DNA from: Waddliaceae bacterium | GTDB lineage: Bacteria; Chlamydiota; Chlamydiia; Chlamydiales; GCA-2709385 | Length of the DNA: 64,000 bases | Reading direction: 5' to 3' | Assembly (NCBI GenBank): GCA_002709385.1 | Contig: PAQS01000047.1 | Coordinates: forward strand, 1-64,000 | Part shown: positions 1-8,303 of the stretch, piece by piece | Position numbering within the stretch: position 1 is the stretch's first letter | Layout: each line of letters begins with the position of its first letter | Notes under the pieces: model-generated | What the model saw: the letters and a program-made list of their open reading frames with translations, nothing else | Databases searched by the model: none | Told to the model about the DNA's origin: nothing | Program-made: the position numbers and the translations under genes

Positions 1-621
1 GGGGCAACAGTTATGTTCTTAAGCGATGAAGACAAAGCGCTTGGATTTATTGCCGTCAATGATCCTATCAAAGAATCGACTTTGCCGGCCATCAAAAAGC
101 TACATAAAATGAATATGCAGATCGTTATGCTCACCGGTGACAATAACGTCACGGCTAAATCAGTTGCAGATAGACTCGGTATTAATGATTACAGAGCCGA
201 TGTTTTGCCAAATGATAAAGCAAGAATTGTACAAGAATACAAAAATAAAGGCTGCAAAGTTGCTATGGTAGGAGATGGTATTAACGATGCCCCGGCATTA
301 AGTTCCGCACATGTTGGTATTGCAATGGGTAGTGGGACTGACGTTGCTATGGAAAGTGCTGGCGTGACTTTAGTTAAAGGAGATTTACTGAAATGCGTAA
401 GCGCTATTGAGTTATCGCGCGCTACAATGAGTAATATAAGGCAAAATTTGTTTTTAGCTTTTGTATATAACGCGCTTGGTGTCCCTATTGCTGCGGGAGC
501 ATTATATCCATTTCTAGGTATATTGCTATCACCTATTTTTGCAGCAGCTGCTATGTCTCTTAGTTCTGTTAGCGTTATTGGTAATGCGCTTCGATTAAAT
601 TTAAAAAGGGTTGATCTATGA
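1..621 (+). CDS. copA: Copper-translocating P-type ATPase, C-terminal part (cut by window edge)
   Basis: The reading frame is open from base 1, so the gene begins upstream of the window. The visible part covers the P-domain end and the last membrane pair. It has TGDN and [11 protein letters not shown] of the P-type ATPase hinge, then the P1B-type membrane signatures YN, PIAAG and MSLSSVSV, which match copper ATPases of the CopA class. The phosphorylation site DKTGT lies outside the window. Such pumps export Cu(I) across the inner membrane at the cost of ATP. The TGA stop overlaps the ATG of the multicopper oxidase (ATGA), so the two are translationally coupled and form one copper-resistance operon. 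Confidence 0.93.
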   Translation, partial: GATVMFLSDEDKALGFIAVNDPIKESTLPAIKKLHKMNMQIVMLTGDNNVTAKSVADRLGINDYRADVLPNDKARIVQEYKNKGCKVAMVGDGINDAPALSSAHVGIAMGSGTDVAMESAGVTLVKGDLLKCVSAIELSRATMSNIRQNLFLAFVYNALGVPIAAGALYPFLGILLSPIFAAAAMSLSSVSVIGNALRLNLKRVDL

Positions 622-2777
622 AAAAAATTGCATGTTTTCTGTTATCTTTTGTGATTTTAGGCGCTAGTAGCGCTTATGCTAAAGTTGTTACATATCAGTT
701 TGATATTAATACGAAGTCTGTGAACTTTACAGGTGAAAGCGTTGTTGCATTAGCTATTAATAATCAAATACCCGGTCCAACAATTGAAGCGACAGTTGGT
801 GATACTTTAGAGGTCACTTTCAATAATAAAATGGATACAGAAACATCAATTCATTGGCATGGTATCTTGCTGCCAAATGATCAAGATGGAGTTCCTTACT
901 TAACCACTCAGCCAATTGCACCGCATTCCTCATTTACGTATCGATATAAAATTACGCATCATGGCACCTATTGGTATCACTCTCACACAGGCTTGCAGGA
1001 GCAGCGTGGTATATATGGCTCTCTTGTTTTTCATCCAAAAGATGGAGAGCGTGTAAAGTCGGACAAGGACTATGTCGTTGTTTTATCTGATTGGACTAAT
1101 GAAAATCCGAATCAGGTTTTAGCTAATCTTAAAAAAGATGGTGATTACTACGCCCTTAAGAAAGGCAGCGTTCAGTCATGGGATAAAGTCATTAGCAATG
1201 GCTCACAAGCCATTAAAAACCGTCTTCAAGGATCATGGTCTCGCATGGGGCCGATGGATCTATCAGATGTTGGGTATGATGCTTTTTTAAGTAATGGGAA
1301 AAAAGAGGAAACGCTAAACGCGCATAAGGGAGACAAGGTTCGAATTCGTCTCATTAATGCAGCAGCGTCCAGCTATTTAAATGTAGAATTTTCAGGTGGC
1401 CCAATGACAATTGTTGCTGCTGATGGAGTTGATGTTGAACCGCTTCAGGTACAAAGGTTACGTATAGCAATAGCTGAAACATATGATGTCATTGTTCCAA
1501 TTAGTGACAATAAATCTTATGAGCTTCGTAGCTCCTCAGAAGATGGTACAGGACACTCTTCAACATTTATTGGCAATGGTGAAAAGGTTTTTGCGCCAGA
1601 TATACCAAAACCAAATTTATTTTTAATGGATCACTCTCAGCATGGCAACCACGGTTCTCATAACAACTCTGCGGGCGCAATGTCAATGCCAGCGACAATC
1701 AAACATCAAATGCCGCAACATTCAGGGCATAAAATGGAAAATATGAATTCCCATGATATGCATGCGGGACATGATATGCATCAGATGCAACAGACAAGCG
1801 CAAAACAAGATCAGCCCCCTCATCATATGCAGAATGTAATTGAGTACATGACTGATTATGAAAATTTACGCGCCGTAAAAGATACCTCTTTTGATAAAAA
1901 TAAACCACAAAGGGAGGTTATTCTAAACCTAACTGGAAATATGGAGCGTTATGTTTGGAGTTTTAATAATAAGACCTTAGCAGAATCGGATAAAATTATG
2001 ATAAAGCATGGTGAGATTGTTAGATTTGTTGTTCAAAATCAAACAATGATGCATCACCCTATACATTTGCATGGTCATTTCTTTAGAGTCATTAATAAAC
2101 AAGGCGATCGCAGCCCTTTAAAGCACACAGTTAATGTTCCACCAATGGATAAAGTTATTATTGAGTTTGATGCTAATGAAGAAAAAGATTGGTTCTTTCA
2201 TTGTCATAACCTTTATCACATGAAAGCAGGGATGGCTCGGGTTATTTCTTATGAGGGAACAACTCAGGCAACACCAGAAACATTGGCAAAAATTGCGCAT
2301 GATGGTTGGTTTTTTAGTGGTGATATCTCAGCGCTTTCTAATATGACTATCGGGATGTTAAAGACTTCCAATACCAGAAATTCCATTGAATTTGAGTATG
2401 ATTATAATTATAAAAAAGAATATGACGCAGAACTTATCTATGCCAGGAGTATCACTCGTTTTTTAGATGTTTATGCTGGTGGTAATTTTGAGCGTGAAGG
2501 TAAAGACGAAAAAGCGGAAAATACAGCCATTGTTGGTATTAGGTATGTATTGCCCATGCTTATAGAATCCAATTTGCGTATTAATTCTAAAGGCAAGGTG
2601 CGGTTGGCTCTTGGGTCTGACCTTCAGTTAACCGAAAGAACCAAATTTGGCTGGTCTTATAATACAAACAAAGAATATCGTTTCAATCTTGCTTATGAAA
2701 TCAATAAAAAAATGTTGCTTGCAGCAACTTATGACTCCGATTTCAAGTGGGGCGTGGGATTAAGAGTCAGGTTTTAA
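618..2777 (+). CDS. Periplasmic multicopper oxidase with C-terminal outer-membrane barrel-like extension
   Basis: This is a 719-residue protein with a signal peptide (residues 1 to about 21, ending SSAYA). The three cupredoxin domains carry the copper ligands HWHG at 79-82, WYHSH at 119-123, HPIHLHGH at 480-487 and [12 protein letters not shown] from 528. A Met/His-rich stretch lies at about 335-405, as in periplasmic Cu(I) oxidases of the CopA/CueO class. The oxidase fold ends near residue 550. The last roughly 165 residues are rich in alternating aromatic and charged beta strands and end in RVRF, a C-terminal Phe typical of outer-membrane barrels, and they resemble CopB. The likely role is oxidation of Cu(I) to Cu(II) in the envelope. 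The fusion would tether the oxidase to the outer membrane; that is inference. Confidence 0.9.
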   Translation: MKKIACFLLSFVILGASSAYAKVVTYQFDINTKSVNFTGESVVALAINNQIPGPTIEATVGDTLEVTFNNKMDTETSIHWHGILLPNDQDGVPYLTTQPIAPHSSFTYRYKITHHGTYWYHSHTGLQEQRGIYGSLVFHPKDGERVKSDKDYVVVLSDWTNENPNQVLANLKKDGDYYALKKGSVQSWDKVISNGSQAIKNRLQGSWSRMGPMDLSDVGYDAFLSNGKKEETLNAHKGDKVRIRLINAAASSYLNVEFSGGPMTIVAADGVDVEPLQVQRLRIAIAETYDVIVPISDNKSYELRSSSEDGTGHSSTFIGNGEKVFAPDIPKPNLFLMDHSQHGNHGSHNNSAGAMSMPATIKHQMPQHSGHKMENMNSHDMHAGHDMHQMQQTSAKQDQPPHHMQNVIEYMTDYENLRAVKDTSFDKNKPQREVILNLTGNMERYVWSFNNKTLAESDKIMIKHGEIVRFVVQNQTMMHHPIHLHGHFFRVINKQGDRSPLKHTVNVPPMDKVIIEFDANEEKDWFFHCHNLYHMKAGMARVISYEGTTQATPETLAKIAHDGWFFSGDISALSNMTIGMLKTSNTRNSIEFEYDYNYKKEYDAELIYARSITRFLDVYAGGNFEREGKDEKAENTAIVGIRYVLPMLIESNLRINSKGKVRLALGSDLQLTERTKFGWSYNTNKEYRFNLAYEINKKMLLAATYDSDFKWGVGLRVRF

Positions 2778-2796
2778 TTGGCAATAATTGGCGCTT

Positions 2797-3201
2797 TTAT
2801 AAAATTTGCAAACCAAACATCTCCTCCTGCTCATTCCATAGCAGCGGCACGTTATTCATCAGATCGGCGAGTTTAAGGTGCCGTGGTTGGGTACCATCGA
2901 TAATTGCCTCTTTTAATTTTGGTGCTAGAAAATTAAGGCGCAAGATTAGCTGCGCATATTTGGCGGTGATGGACTCACGTTCGCATAATTCTTTCATACC
3001 GCTATATTTTCCAGACTTTAATTGTCGCTGCCACAGATGGGCTTTAACAAGGGCTTTAAGCAAAGTCATATCAACGCCAGAATCATCAGCTGGTGGTTGC
3101 ACGCCTTCTGGTGCTAATACCATTTTGCGGCCACCACGTTTTTTTAATTTTAACGGCATAAATACAGACATTTCGCCATCTTTAATGCTGGTTTCAATCA
3201 T
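2797..3201 (-). CDS. Recombinase-associated helix-turn-helix protein
   Basis: This 134-residue protein starts inside the stop of the serine recombinase (ATGA overlap at 3198-3201). It has a basic KLKKRGGRK segment near residue 18 and then an HTH-like stretch (ELCERESITAKYAQLILRLN) followed by FLAPKLKEAIIDG. In many proteobacterial serine recombinases, as I recall, an equivalent segment forms the extreme C-terminus of the recombinase itself. Here it is a separate polypeptide, probably a DNA-binding partner. The gene ends 20 bases from the stop of the multicopper oxidase, convergently, so it marks the left edge of the phage. Confidence 0.75.
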   Translation of the reverse strand: MIETSIKDGEMSVFMPLKLKKRGGRKMVLAPEGVQPPADDSGVDMTLLKALVKAHLWQRQLKSGKYSGMKELCERESITAKYAQLILRLNFLAPKLKEAIIDGTQPRHLKLADLMNNVPLLWNEQEEMFGLQIL

Positions 3202-4499
3202 GCCATTACCTCATCTTGCGTTTCTAAAACCAGACTATGCAATCCTTCTTGGTTAATTCTAACATCAACACCATCGGTGCCAACTAGCACAGTGCGGATT
3301 AAAGTCTGGATAATTTTTTGTTGTTCTATTGGAAATAAATTTTGCCATACGCCATCAATATCTTTTAGAAGTTCAAATACCTGTGCTTTATTAAGACCAG
3401 CTTGTTCTAGCAATATACTGGTTTGTGCTACAATTTCTGGGGATTTTAAAATGTGGCGCACTTGTTTAATAACAAAATGCTCAACCTCACCTGCGGCTAA
3501 ATAAGAGCCAATTCCATTACAATCTTTGCCTCTGAGCACATTACTGCAAACATAATAGCGGTACTGGCGATTTTGCTTGGCAGTATAGGTGGGCGTCATT
3601 GGTACATTACAAGCAGAACATTGGATCACGCCTTTTAATAACATCGGCGCTTTACCAAAGGCTGAGTTACGTTTGGGCGCCTTTTTAAAAGTCTCTTGCA
3701 CCTGGTCCCATAGTTCCTGGCTAATAATTGCATTATGTAAACCATCAAATAATTTTTCTTTATGCCGAATTTTACCCATGTAAACAGGATTGGTTAGAAT
3801 GCGCCGTAATGATGCTTTGGTGAATTTAGCCCCACCAATGAGCTTGCCGTTTTTAGTGGTAAATTGCTTAGTTCTATGGCCTTCGTCGTTTAATTCTCGG
3901 GCTAAATGCGTAGCTGATGCCAGCACTAAAAATCTTCTAAATATATGCTCAATTAAATTTTGATCTTTCTGATTAATAATTAATTTGCGGTCAATGATGT
4001 CATAGCCAAGTGGCGGATTACCACCCATCCACATGCCTTTTTGTTTAGAGGCTGCAAATTTATCGCGGATCCGCTCGCCTGTTAATTCTCTTTCGTACTG
4101 CGCAAAGCTTAATAATACATTGAGCATCAATCTGCCCATAGAATTAGCGGTATTAAAACTTTGGGTAACCGATACAAAAGTTACATTGTGCTGATCAAAC
4201 AAATCGACAATTTTAGCAAAGTCCAATAGCGATCTAGATAGCCTGTCTATTTTATAAACAATAACACAATCTATTAAACCGGCGGCAATATCTTCAAATA
4301 ATTGCTGCAAGGCTGGGCGCTCTAAGGTTCCACCGGAAAAGCCGCCATCATCGTAGAGCTTATCAATTATTTGCCAGCCTTCATGTTGCTGGCTCTTGAT
4401 ATAGTTTTCACCGGCTAAACGCTGGGCATCTAAGCTGTTAAATTCTTGCTCTAATCCTTCCTCATGGGATTTTCTGGTATAAATGGCACATCTAGTCAT
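3198..4499 (-). CDS. Large serine recombinase (phage integrase)
   Basis: This 433-residue protein has the resolvase N-terminal domain with catalytic Ser11 (YTRKS), the second active-site block DRLSRS at 85-90 and the ERE-R helix near 137-143. A recombinase domain follows (LRRILTNPVYMG at about 231-242) and then a zinc ribbon with Cys294, Cys297, Cys318 and Cys327. These enzymes integrate and excise phage DNA at short attP/attB sites through a Ser-linked intermediate. The gene sits three bases after the DUF2924 gene and is coupled to the downstream HTH gene. No recombination directionality factor was recognised. Its position at the left end suggests an attachment site nearby. Confidence 0.95.
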   Translation of the reverse strand: MTRCAIYTRKSHEEGLEQEFNSLDAQRLAGENYIKSQQHEGWQIIDKLYDDGGFSGGTLERPALQQLFEDIAAGLIDCVIVYKIDRLSRSLLDFAKIVDLFDQHNVTFVSVTQSFNTANSMGRLMLNVLLSFAQYERELTGERIRDKFAASKQKGMWMGGNPPLGYDIIDRKLIINQKDQNLIEHIFRRFLVLASATHLARELNDEGHRTKQFTTKNGKLIGGAKFTKASLRRILTNPVYMGKIRHKEKLFDGLHNAIISQELWDQVQETFKKAPKRNSAFGKAPMLLKGVIQCSACNVPMTPTYTAKQNRQYRYYVCSNVLRGKDCNGIGSYLAAGEVEHFVIKQVRHILKSPEIVAQTSILLEQAGLNKAQVFELLKDIDGVWQNLFPIEQQKIIQTLIRTVLVGTDGVDVRINQEGLHSLVLETQDEVMA

Positions 4500-4502
4500 A
4501 AA

Positions 4503-4949
4503 TTACGCAGCGCCTCTTGTTCTTAATCCAAAAAACAACGGACCATTCCAGCGGGTGCCGGTAATTCTTCTGGCAATTGCAGATAATGATTTATAGGTTT
4601 GCCCGCGATAGACAAATCCATCTTCTGCTACCAGAACCTCATAATTAACGCCTTGGTATTCGCGGATCAATTTAGTGCCAACAGCAGGCTTACCATTTAG
4701 CATATGATTTGAAAATTTCTTGCCCTTTTCCATTTGGTTAGCCATAGCATCTAATGTGGCAGCAGGCTTTTCTGTCATCGGGCCATAGGCTAATTCCTGC
4801 AAGCGATGGGCTAGCCGTGGGATTAGGTAATTCTTCTGATATGGTGGTGCAGGTTCATCAAATAACTGCTGCCATAATTGCTTCAGTTCTTGTATGGGCT
4901 GATTTTGTAGTGCCAGCACCTGCTTTATTGTTGACGATTTTTTATTCAT
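4503..4949 (-). CDS. DUF2924 family protein
   Basis: This 148-residue basic protein has the family pattern LKQLWQQLFDEPAPPYQKNYL near residue 23 and a C-terminal block with YRGQTYKSLSAIARRITGTRWNGPLFFGL. The C-terminal block looks like a small DNA-binding domain that recognises a short track through YxSLSAIA. Its function is unknown. It is repeatedly found upstream of phage serine recombinases, including those of Wolbachia phage WO (recalled). It is the first gene of the leftward integration cassette. The start ATG follows a short purine stretch (GAGGTGAT) that serves as ribosome binding site. Confidence 0.85.
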   Translation of the reverse strand: MNKKSSTIKQVLALQNQPIQELKQLWQQLFDEPAPPYQKNYLIPRLAHRLQELAYGPMTEKPAATLDAMANQMEKGKKFSNHMLNGKPAVGTKLIREYQGVNYEVLVAEDGFVYRGQTYKSLSAIARRITGTRWNGPLFFGLRTRGAA

Positions 4950-5018
4950 ATCACCTCAAATAGTTGGTTTACTTCAATTTTGGCTCTACAGTAACGCTTC
5001 ATTTCGGAGAAAAGTCCA

Positions 5019-5058
5019 GAGAAGAAGCAGGTTTTAGCTCAGTTTCTGGCTTCTTCTC
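5019..5058. repeat. 10-bp inverted repeat in the divergent spacer
   Basis: GAGAAGAAGC at 5019-5028 is matched perfectly by GCTTCTTCTC at 5049-5058 with a 20-base loop. It lies in the 339-base spacer between the leftward recombinase cassette and the rightward lexA-like gene. It could be a hairpin in a leader RNA, an operator, or part of an attachment site. The sequence alone does not decide. The rest of the spacer (4950-5227) shows no gene. Confidence 0.6.
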
Positions 5059-5227
5059 CAAAACTGTCTCCCGAAGCAGGCTATTTGCTATGATTTGGGC
5101 GATTAGCTTAATTTGGTTTGGTGCCTTATTTTTCTGCATTTACCGCGAACTCCATGTAATTTGTTGCCTAAGTGTTATTTACAGGGAACACCTCTCAAAC
5201 GTTCACCCATTAATTGAAATTCTCCGC

Positions 5228-5257
5228 TTGACTATCCTAACAAATGTTAGGTAAGAT
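5228..5257 (+). promoter_or_regulatory. Repressor promoter with palindromic operator
   Basis: TTGACT at 5228-5233 is a near-consensus -35 box and TAAGAT at 5252-5257 a plausible -10 box, 18 bases apart. Between them lies CCTAACA-AA-TGTTAGG (5236-5251), a 7+7 bp perfect dyad with a 2-base centre. An operator inside the spacer of the promoter of a LexA-like gene is the classic arrangement for autorepression. No second copy of this dyad was found elsewhere in the window. Confidence 0.6.
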
Positions 5258-5288
5258 AAAATGGTGTTTGAAAAAAGGATTTATCTTG

Positions 5289-5975
5289 ATGACTAAGGAT
5301 GCGCATATGAAACCAGGACCTAAACCCACGGTGGGTCTAACTCAGGCCCAGCGAGAAACCATGCGGGTTATCCGCCAATATCAACAGCAGCACGGCATGT
5401 CGCCGACTGTGCGCGATGTTGCTGATGCTAGGGGTATCAAAAGCTCTAGTGCTATTGAAATCATCCAGCAGCTGGAATCTAAGGGCCATCTCAAACGCGG
5501 TAAAGGCAAAGCTCGGGCTATTGAACTGATAGAGCCAGTAACGTCTATGCCTGTGATTTCACAGGTGGTACCGGTTGAGATTTTAGGCCAGGTAGCAGCT
5601 GGTCACCCAATACTTGCGATAGAAGACAGACGTGGTGAATTTCTAGTGGATACAACAATTGCCAGAGGTCATTGTTTTGCACTGGAGATCACAGGCGACA
5701 GTATGATTGATGCGGGTATTGATGATCGGGATTTTGTGATTGTGCGCAGCCAAGAGACGGCGATAAATGGTGAGGTTGTTATTGCTTTATTGGATGATGA
5801 TGAAGCAACCTGTAAAACTTTTTATAAGCTGGATCGGCACATTGAGTTAAAGCCTGAAAACAAGGCTTATCCGGTTATTGTTGTCCCACCGGAGCGGCCA
5901 TTTAAAATTCTAGGGAAGGTAATTGCAATTCGAAAAACGGAGGTTAAATATGCAAACGGCAGTGGTAACAACTAA
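5289..5975 (+). CDS. LexA-like S24 repressor (probable lysogeny/SOS switch)
   Basis: The protein has an N-terminal winged helix (about residues 20-75, with MSPTVRDVADARGIKSSSA) and a C-terminal S24 self-cleavage domain. The cleavage bond is Ala104-Gly105 (QVAAGHP), the nucleophile Ser138 (GDSM) and the general base Lys176 (ATCK). All LexA catalytic parts are present, so DNA damage (RecA filament) should trigger autocleavage and induction. A reading frame from 5244 would start inside the operator, so ATG 5289 is chosen. ATG 5307, preceded by AAGGA, is an alternative start. It most likely represses the prophage as well as its own promoter. Confidence 0.88.
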   Translation: MTKDAHMKPGPKPTVGLTQAQRETMRVIRQYQQQHGMSPTVRDVADARGIKSSSAIEIIQQLESKGHLKRGKGKARAIELIEPVTSMPVISQVVPVEILGQVAAGHPILAIEDRRGEFLVDTTIARGHCFALEITGDSMIDAGIDDRDFVIVRSQETAINGEVVIALLDDDEATCKTFYKLDRHIELKPENKAYPVIVVPPERPFKILGKVIAIRKTEVKYANGSGNN

Positions 5976-7200
5976 CTTTCAAATAACGCCAAGTCGCAGG
6001 TTCTGGGAGCATGATTTGGAACTATCTATTGAAAGGTTAATGACAGAATATAGTGATGTTTCATCACGGCAAAATTGGATTGAATCTTTATCTGGCAGGC
6101 AGCTTACCGTGTTGTATGCTGCAAGTAACGATCTGGATTTTACCCAAGAGATACCGCTTTCTAAGATGCGGCAAATGCTAGTGGAAAAGTCAGAACAGCT
6201 ATTTGATTACTATCTGGTGAACCGCTTTAACCATGCAAAATTAGAAACCGCTGTATCTGATATTGCCAAAGAAATTTTAAGTGATGAGTTGCTTGAATTC
6301 TGCCTTGTGAAGAATAACAAATACGATAAGAAATCACTGCTATTTGCTTTGTTTAAGCAAAAGCCAGATGCGCTTAAAAATATTTATCACTATGACAAAA
6401 TTCACAAAAAAGGTTTTGCAGCTTTTGTGCTGATGAATCCACCAAGGCAACGTGAGCTTAATTTTGCTGAATTTGTTTTATCATCCCCAATAACTAAAAT
6501 TTTAGAAAAATACGATGCAAGTTTAGGCGATGGCTTTGAGAGCACCTTGCAAGACGTCTTTTTGCATAACGATAGATTGTACTTATTTATTCGCCGGGCA
6601 AGTGATGAGGATGTGCTGCTAAACTGCGATCAGCTATTGCATGGGCATAAACCGGAATGGACTATTATTGATTTTGCAGCCAATGGAAACCAGGTTAATA
6701 TCTGCGCTAAATGTCCGCAAAAATCAGTGTTTATTACCAATGCCTTAGTCAGCGATTATTTTGGCAAAGAGCTAATATTTGTTGATGCCAGTGATGTGAA
6801 TTTTAGCAGGCAGGTTGAGCGCTTTATTCGCCATAGTGCATCGCATCAGGCTGATGAAATCAAATTATTTGAAATTAGGTTTCGATCGCCATATTTGCAC
6901 AACAATACCGAGATTGTGATCAGCACCTGCCCGCATGATTCTATTGCTGAGGATTTGCAAGCAATTCAAGCAGCGGTTGGTGATATTTTAGCTGATATTA
7001 CTGCAGTGGATTCCATCAAGGTCTTGTATAAAAATAAGCGCATTACTCTGTATTTTAGGTGTTTGGATGAGGCATGCGATCATATCCGCATCTGTTACTC
7101 AGAGCATGTGCTGGATAAAAATGCTAGGGAAGCTTTTAAATCATGGATGAGGACAACATATGGGCTTAAGGTATTACCAAAAGCAAGGTGCTGCTACTGA
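5950..7200 (+). CDS. Unrecognised protein encoded behind the LexA-like repressor
   Basis: This 416-residue protein starts at ATG 5950 after a GGAGG ribosome site and overlaps the end of the repressor gene by 26 bases. It is therefore co-transcribed with it and probably induced with it. I do not recognise the family. The N-terminal half is helical and charged. The C-terminal half carries several Cys/His pairs (ICAKCP, STCPHD, CLDEACDH) that could bind zinc, and beta-rich segments. It runs opposite to the replication operon. Possible roles include defence, anti-repression or DNA transactions, but nothing visible decides. Its partner gene follows with overlap. Confidence 0.7.
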   Translation: MQTAVVTTNFQITPSRRFWEHDLELSIERLMTEYSDVSSRQNWIESLSGRQLTVLYAASNDLDFTQEIPLSKMRQMLVEKSEQLFDYYLVNRFNHAKLETAVSDIAKEILSDELLEFCLVKNNKYDKKSLLFALFKQKPDALKNIYHYDKIHKKGFAAFVLMNPPRQRELNFAEFVLSSPITKILEKYDASLGDGFESTLQDVFLHNDRLYLFIRRASDEDVLLNCDQLLHGHKPEWTIIDFAANGNQVNICAKCPQKSVFITNALVSDYFGKELIFVDASDVNFSRQVERFIRHSASHQADEIKLFEIRFRSPYLHNNTEIVISTCPHDSIAEDLQAIQAAVGDILADITAVDSIKVLYKNKRITLYFRCLDEACDHIRICYSEHVLDKNAREAFKSWMRTTYGLKVLPKARCCY

Positions 7201-7345
7201 TGCGATTAAAGCATTAATTATGCACCAGGGATCGTGGGTAGATTTAAATCAGGAATATCAAAATGCACTGATGATTTTGCAGGAAAATAATTTTGCACGC
7301 TCGCATTCTAGCTGCTTTGTTAAACTACAATCAGCGCGATGTTGA
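7160..7345 (+). pseudogene. 5' part of the following gene, out of frame
   Basis: ATG 7160 has a good ribosome site (GGATGAGG, 7-base spacing) and overlaps the upstream gene by 41 bases, as expected of an operon start. The frame reads about 45 residues that look like a small winged helix (AIKALIMHQGSWVDL, NALMILQENNF) and then runs into unrelated sequence. The sensible continuation (RILAALLNYNQRDVEDL) lies in the +1 frame opened at 7293. The switch falls near the runs AAAA (7283-7286) and TTTT (7290-7293), so one base has been lost or gained, or the site shifts frame during translation. Confidence 0.5.
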
Positions 7346-8303
7346 AGATTTAAAATTTGTCAGCAATCATGACTGCCATAACCAAATTTATATTGAGCCT
7401 GATTTTGATGAGGATTGTGATGATTTGGTTTGTGATAGCTGTGGCCGGTATATTCTGCCAAATACCCATAGCAAGCAACGATTTGTTGAAACCTCCGTAG
7501 AGCTAAATTACAAGGTCTTTGAGAAATTTATCGAAGACAGTATGCGCCAACAAGAAATAGCTTTTCATAGGCTATCTACAGGCATTTATGCTGTTATGAG
7601 CCCGCATGGTCTTGCAACTATTGTGGTGATGGATCTCTGTAATGATTATCGTTATTTAACAGTGGATAAGCTAAAGGCCAGTCCAACACTATTGTTAAAT
7701 ATTCGAGATAAATTGCCTAAAACCGGGCTAGAGGTACAACGACTATCGGTTGCTGATTTTGTTGTAATGCCGGAAATCTTAGCAGATAGTATTATGGCCA
7801 CTTGCAAACAAGGTGTTGCTGATAATTTACCAAACCAATCGGCCAGCATATTAACATTTCCAGCAATTAACTTGGCAGAGCCAAAGCCTGCATCAGAAGA
7901 AAAATACCTGGAAATTAAGATTAATGATGCCGGTGTGAGTATCAATGATATTGTGGTTGTTGGCAGGCAAGCCAGTTCTCGATTATTAATTTTTCGTTTG
8001 CTGCTAGAGCAATATTGGCAGGATTTTGAGGTCGCTAAACCACCCGAGCAACATAGTTTTCTCAACATGAATCAGCTATCTGATTTGATGGAGCCACATG
8101 TTGGTATGGTTAATGATTTGGAGCAACAAATTAGGCGGCCATTAAATAAAATGCAGAAAGTGATCCAGGATATTTTGGCCAAAGAGTTGGGGTTGCCCGT
8201 CCAGCGTCATGATGTCATCGAAATGCGCGGCTGGCCAGGCTGTAATAACAAACAAGAATTTGGCTATCGCTTAAACCCGCATACCTTACTTTTTAGAAAG
8301 TGA
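7293..8303 (+). CDS. Unrecognised Cys/His-containing protein (main part of frameshifted gene)
   Basis: This is an open frame of 336 residues whose only early start codon is TTG at 7293, without a ribosome site. It is best read as the body of the gene begun at 7160. A candidate zinc site near the N-terminus has HDCH followed by CDDLVCDSCGRYI. The C-terminal 70 residues (from about QQIRRPLNKMQKVI) resemble a winged-helix DNA-binding domain. The family is unknown. It ends convergently with the primase-helicase gene, overlapping by 18 bases. Together with the upstream gene it forms a two-gene unit controlled from the LexA-like promoter. Confidence 0.6.
   Translation: MHARILAALLNYNQRDVEDLKFVSNHDCHNQIYIEPDFDEDCDDLVCDSCGRYILPNTHSKQRFVETSVELNYKVFEKFIEDSMRQQEIAFHRLSTGIYAVMSPHGLATIVVMDLCNDYRYLTVDKLKASPTLLLNIRDKLPKTGLEVQRLSVADFVVMPEILADSIMATCKQGVADNLPNQSASILTFPAINLAEPKPASEEKYLEIKINDAGVSINDIVVVGRQASSRLLIFRLLLEQYWQDFEVAKPPEQHSFLNMNQLSDLMEPHVGMVNDLEQQIRRPLNKMQKVIQDILAKELGLPVQRHDVIEMRGWPGCNNKQEFGYRLNPHTLLFRK

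Noticed and set aside
4964-5254. 96-codon rightward open frame before the lexA-like gene
   Set aside because: It runs through the hairpin, promoter and operator of the repressor gene and has no protein-like features.
5244-5288. Upstream start of the LexA-like protein at 5244
   Set aside because: That ATG lies inside the operator and before the -10 box, so it would not be in the transcript.
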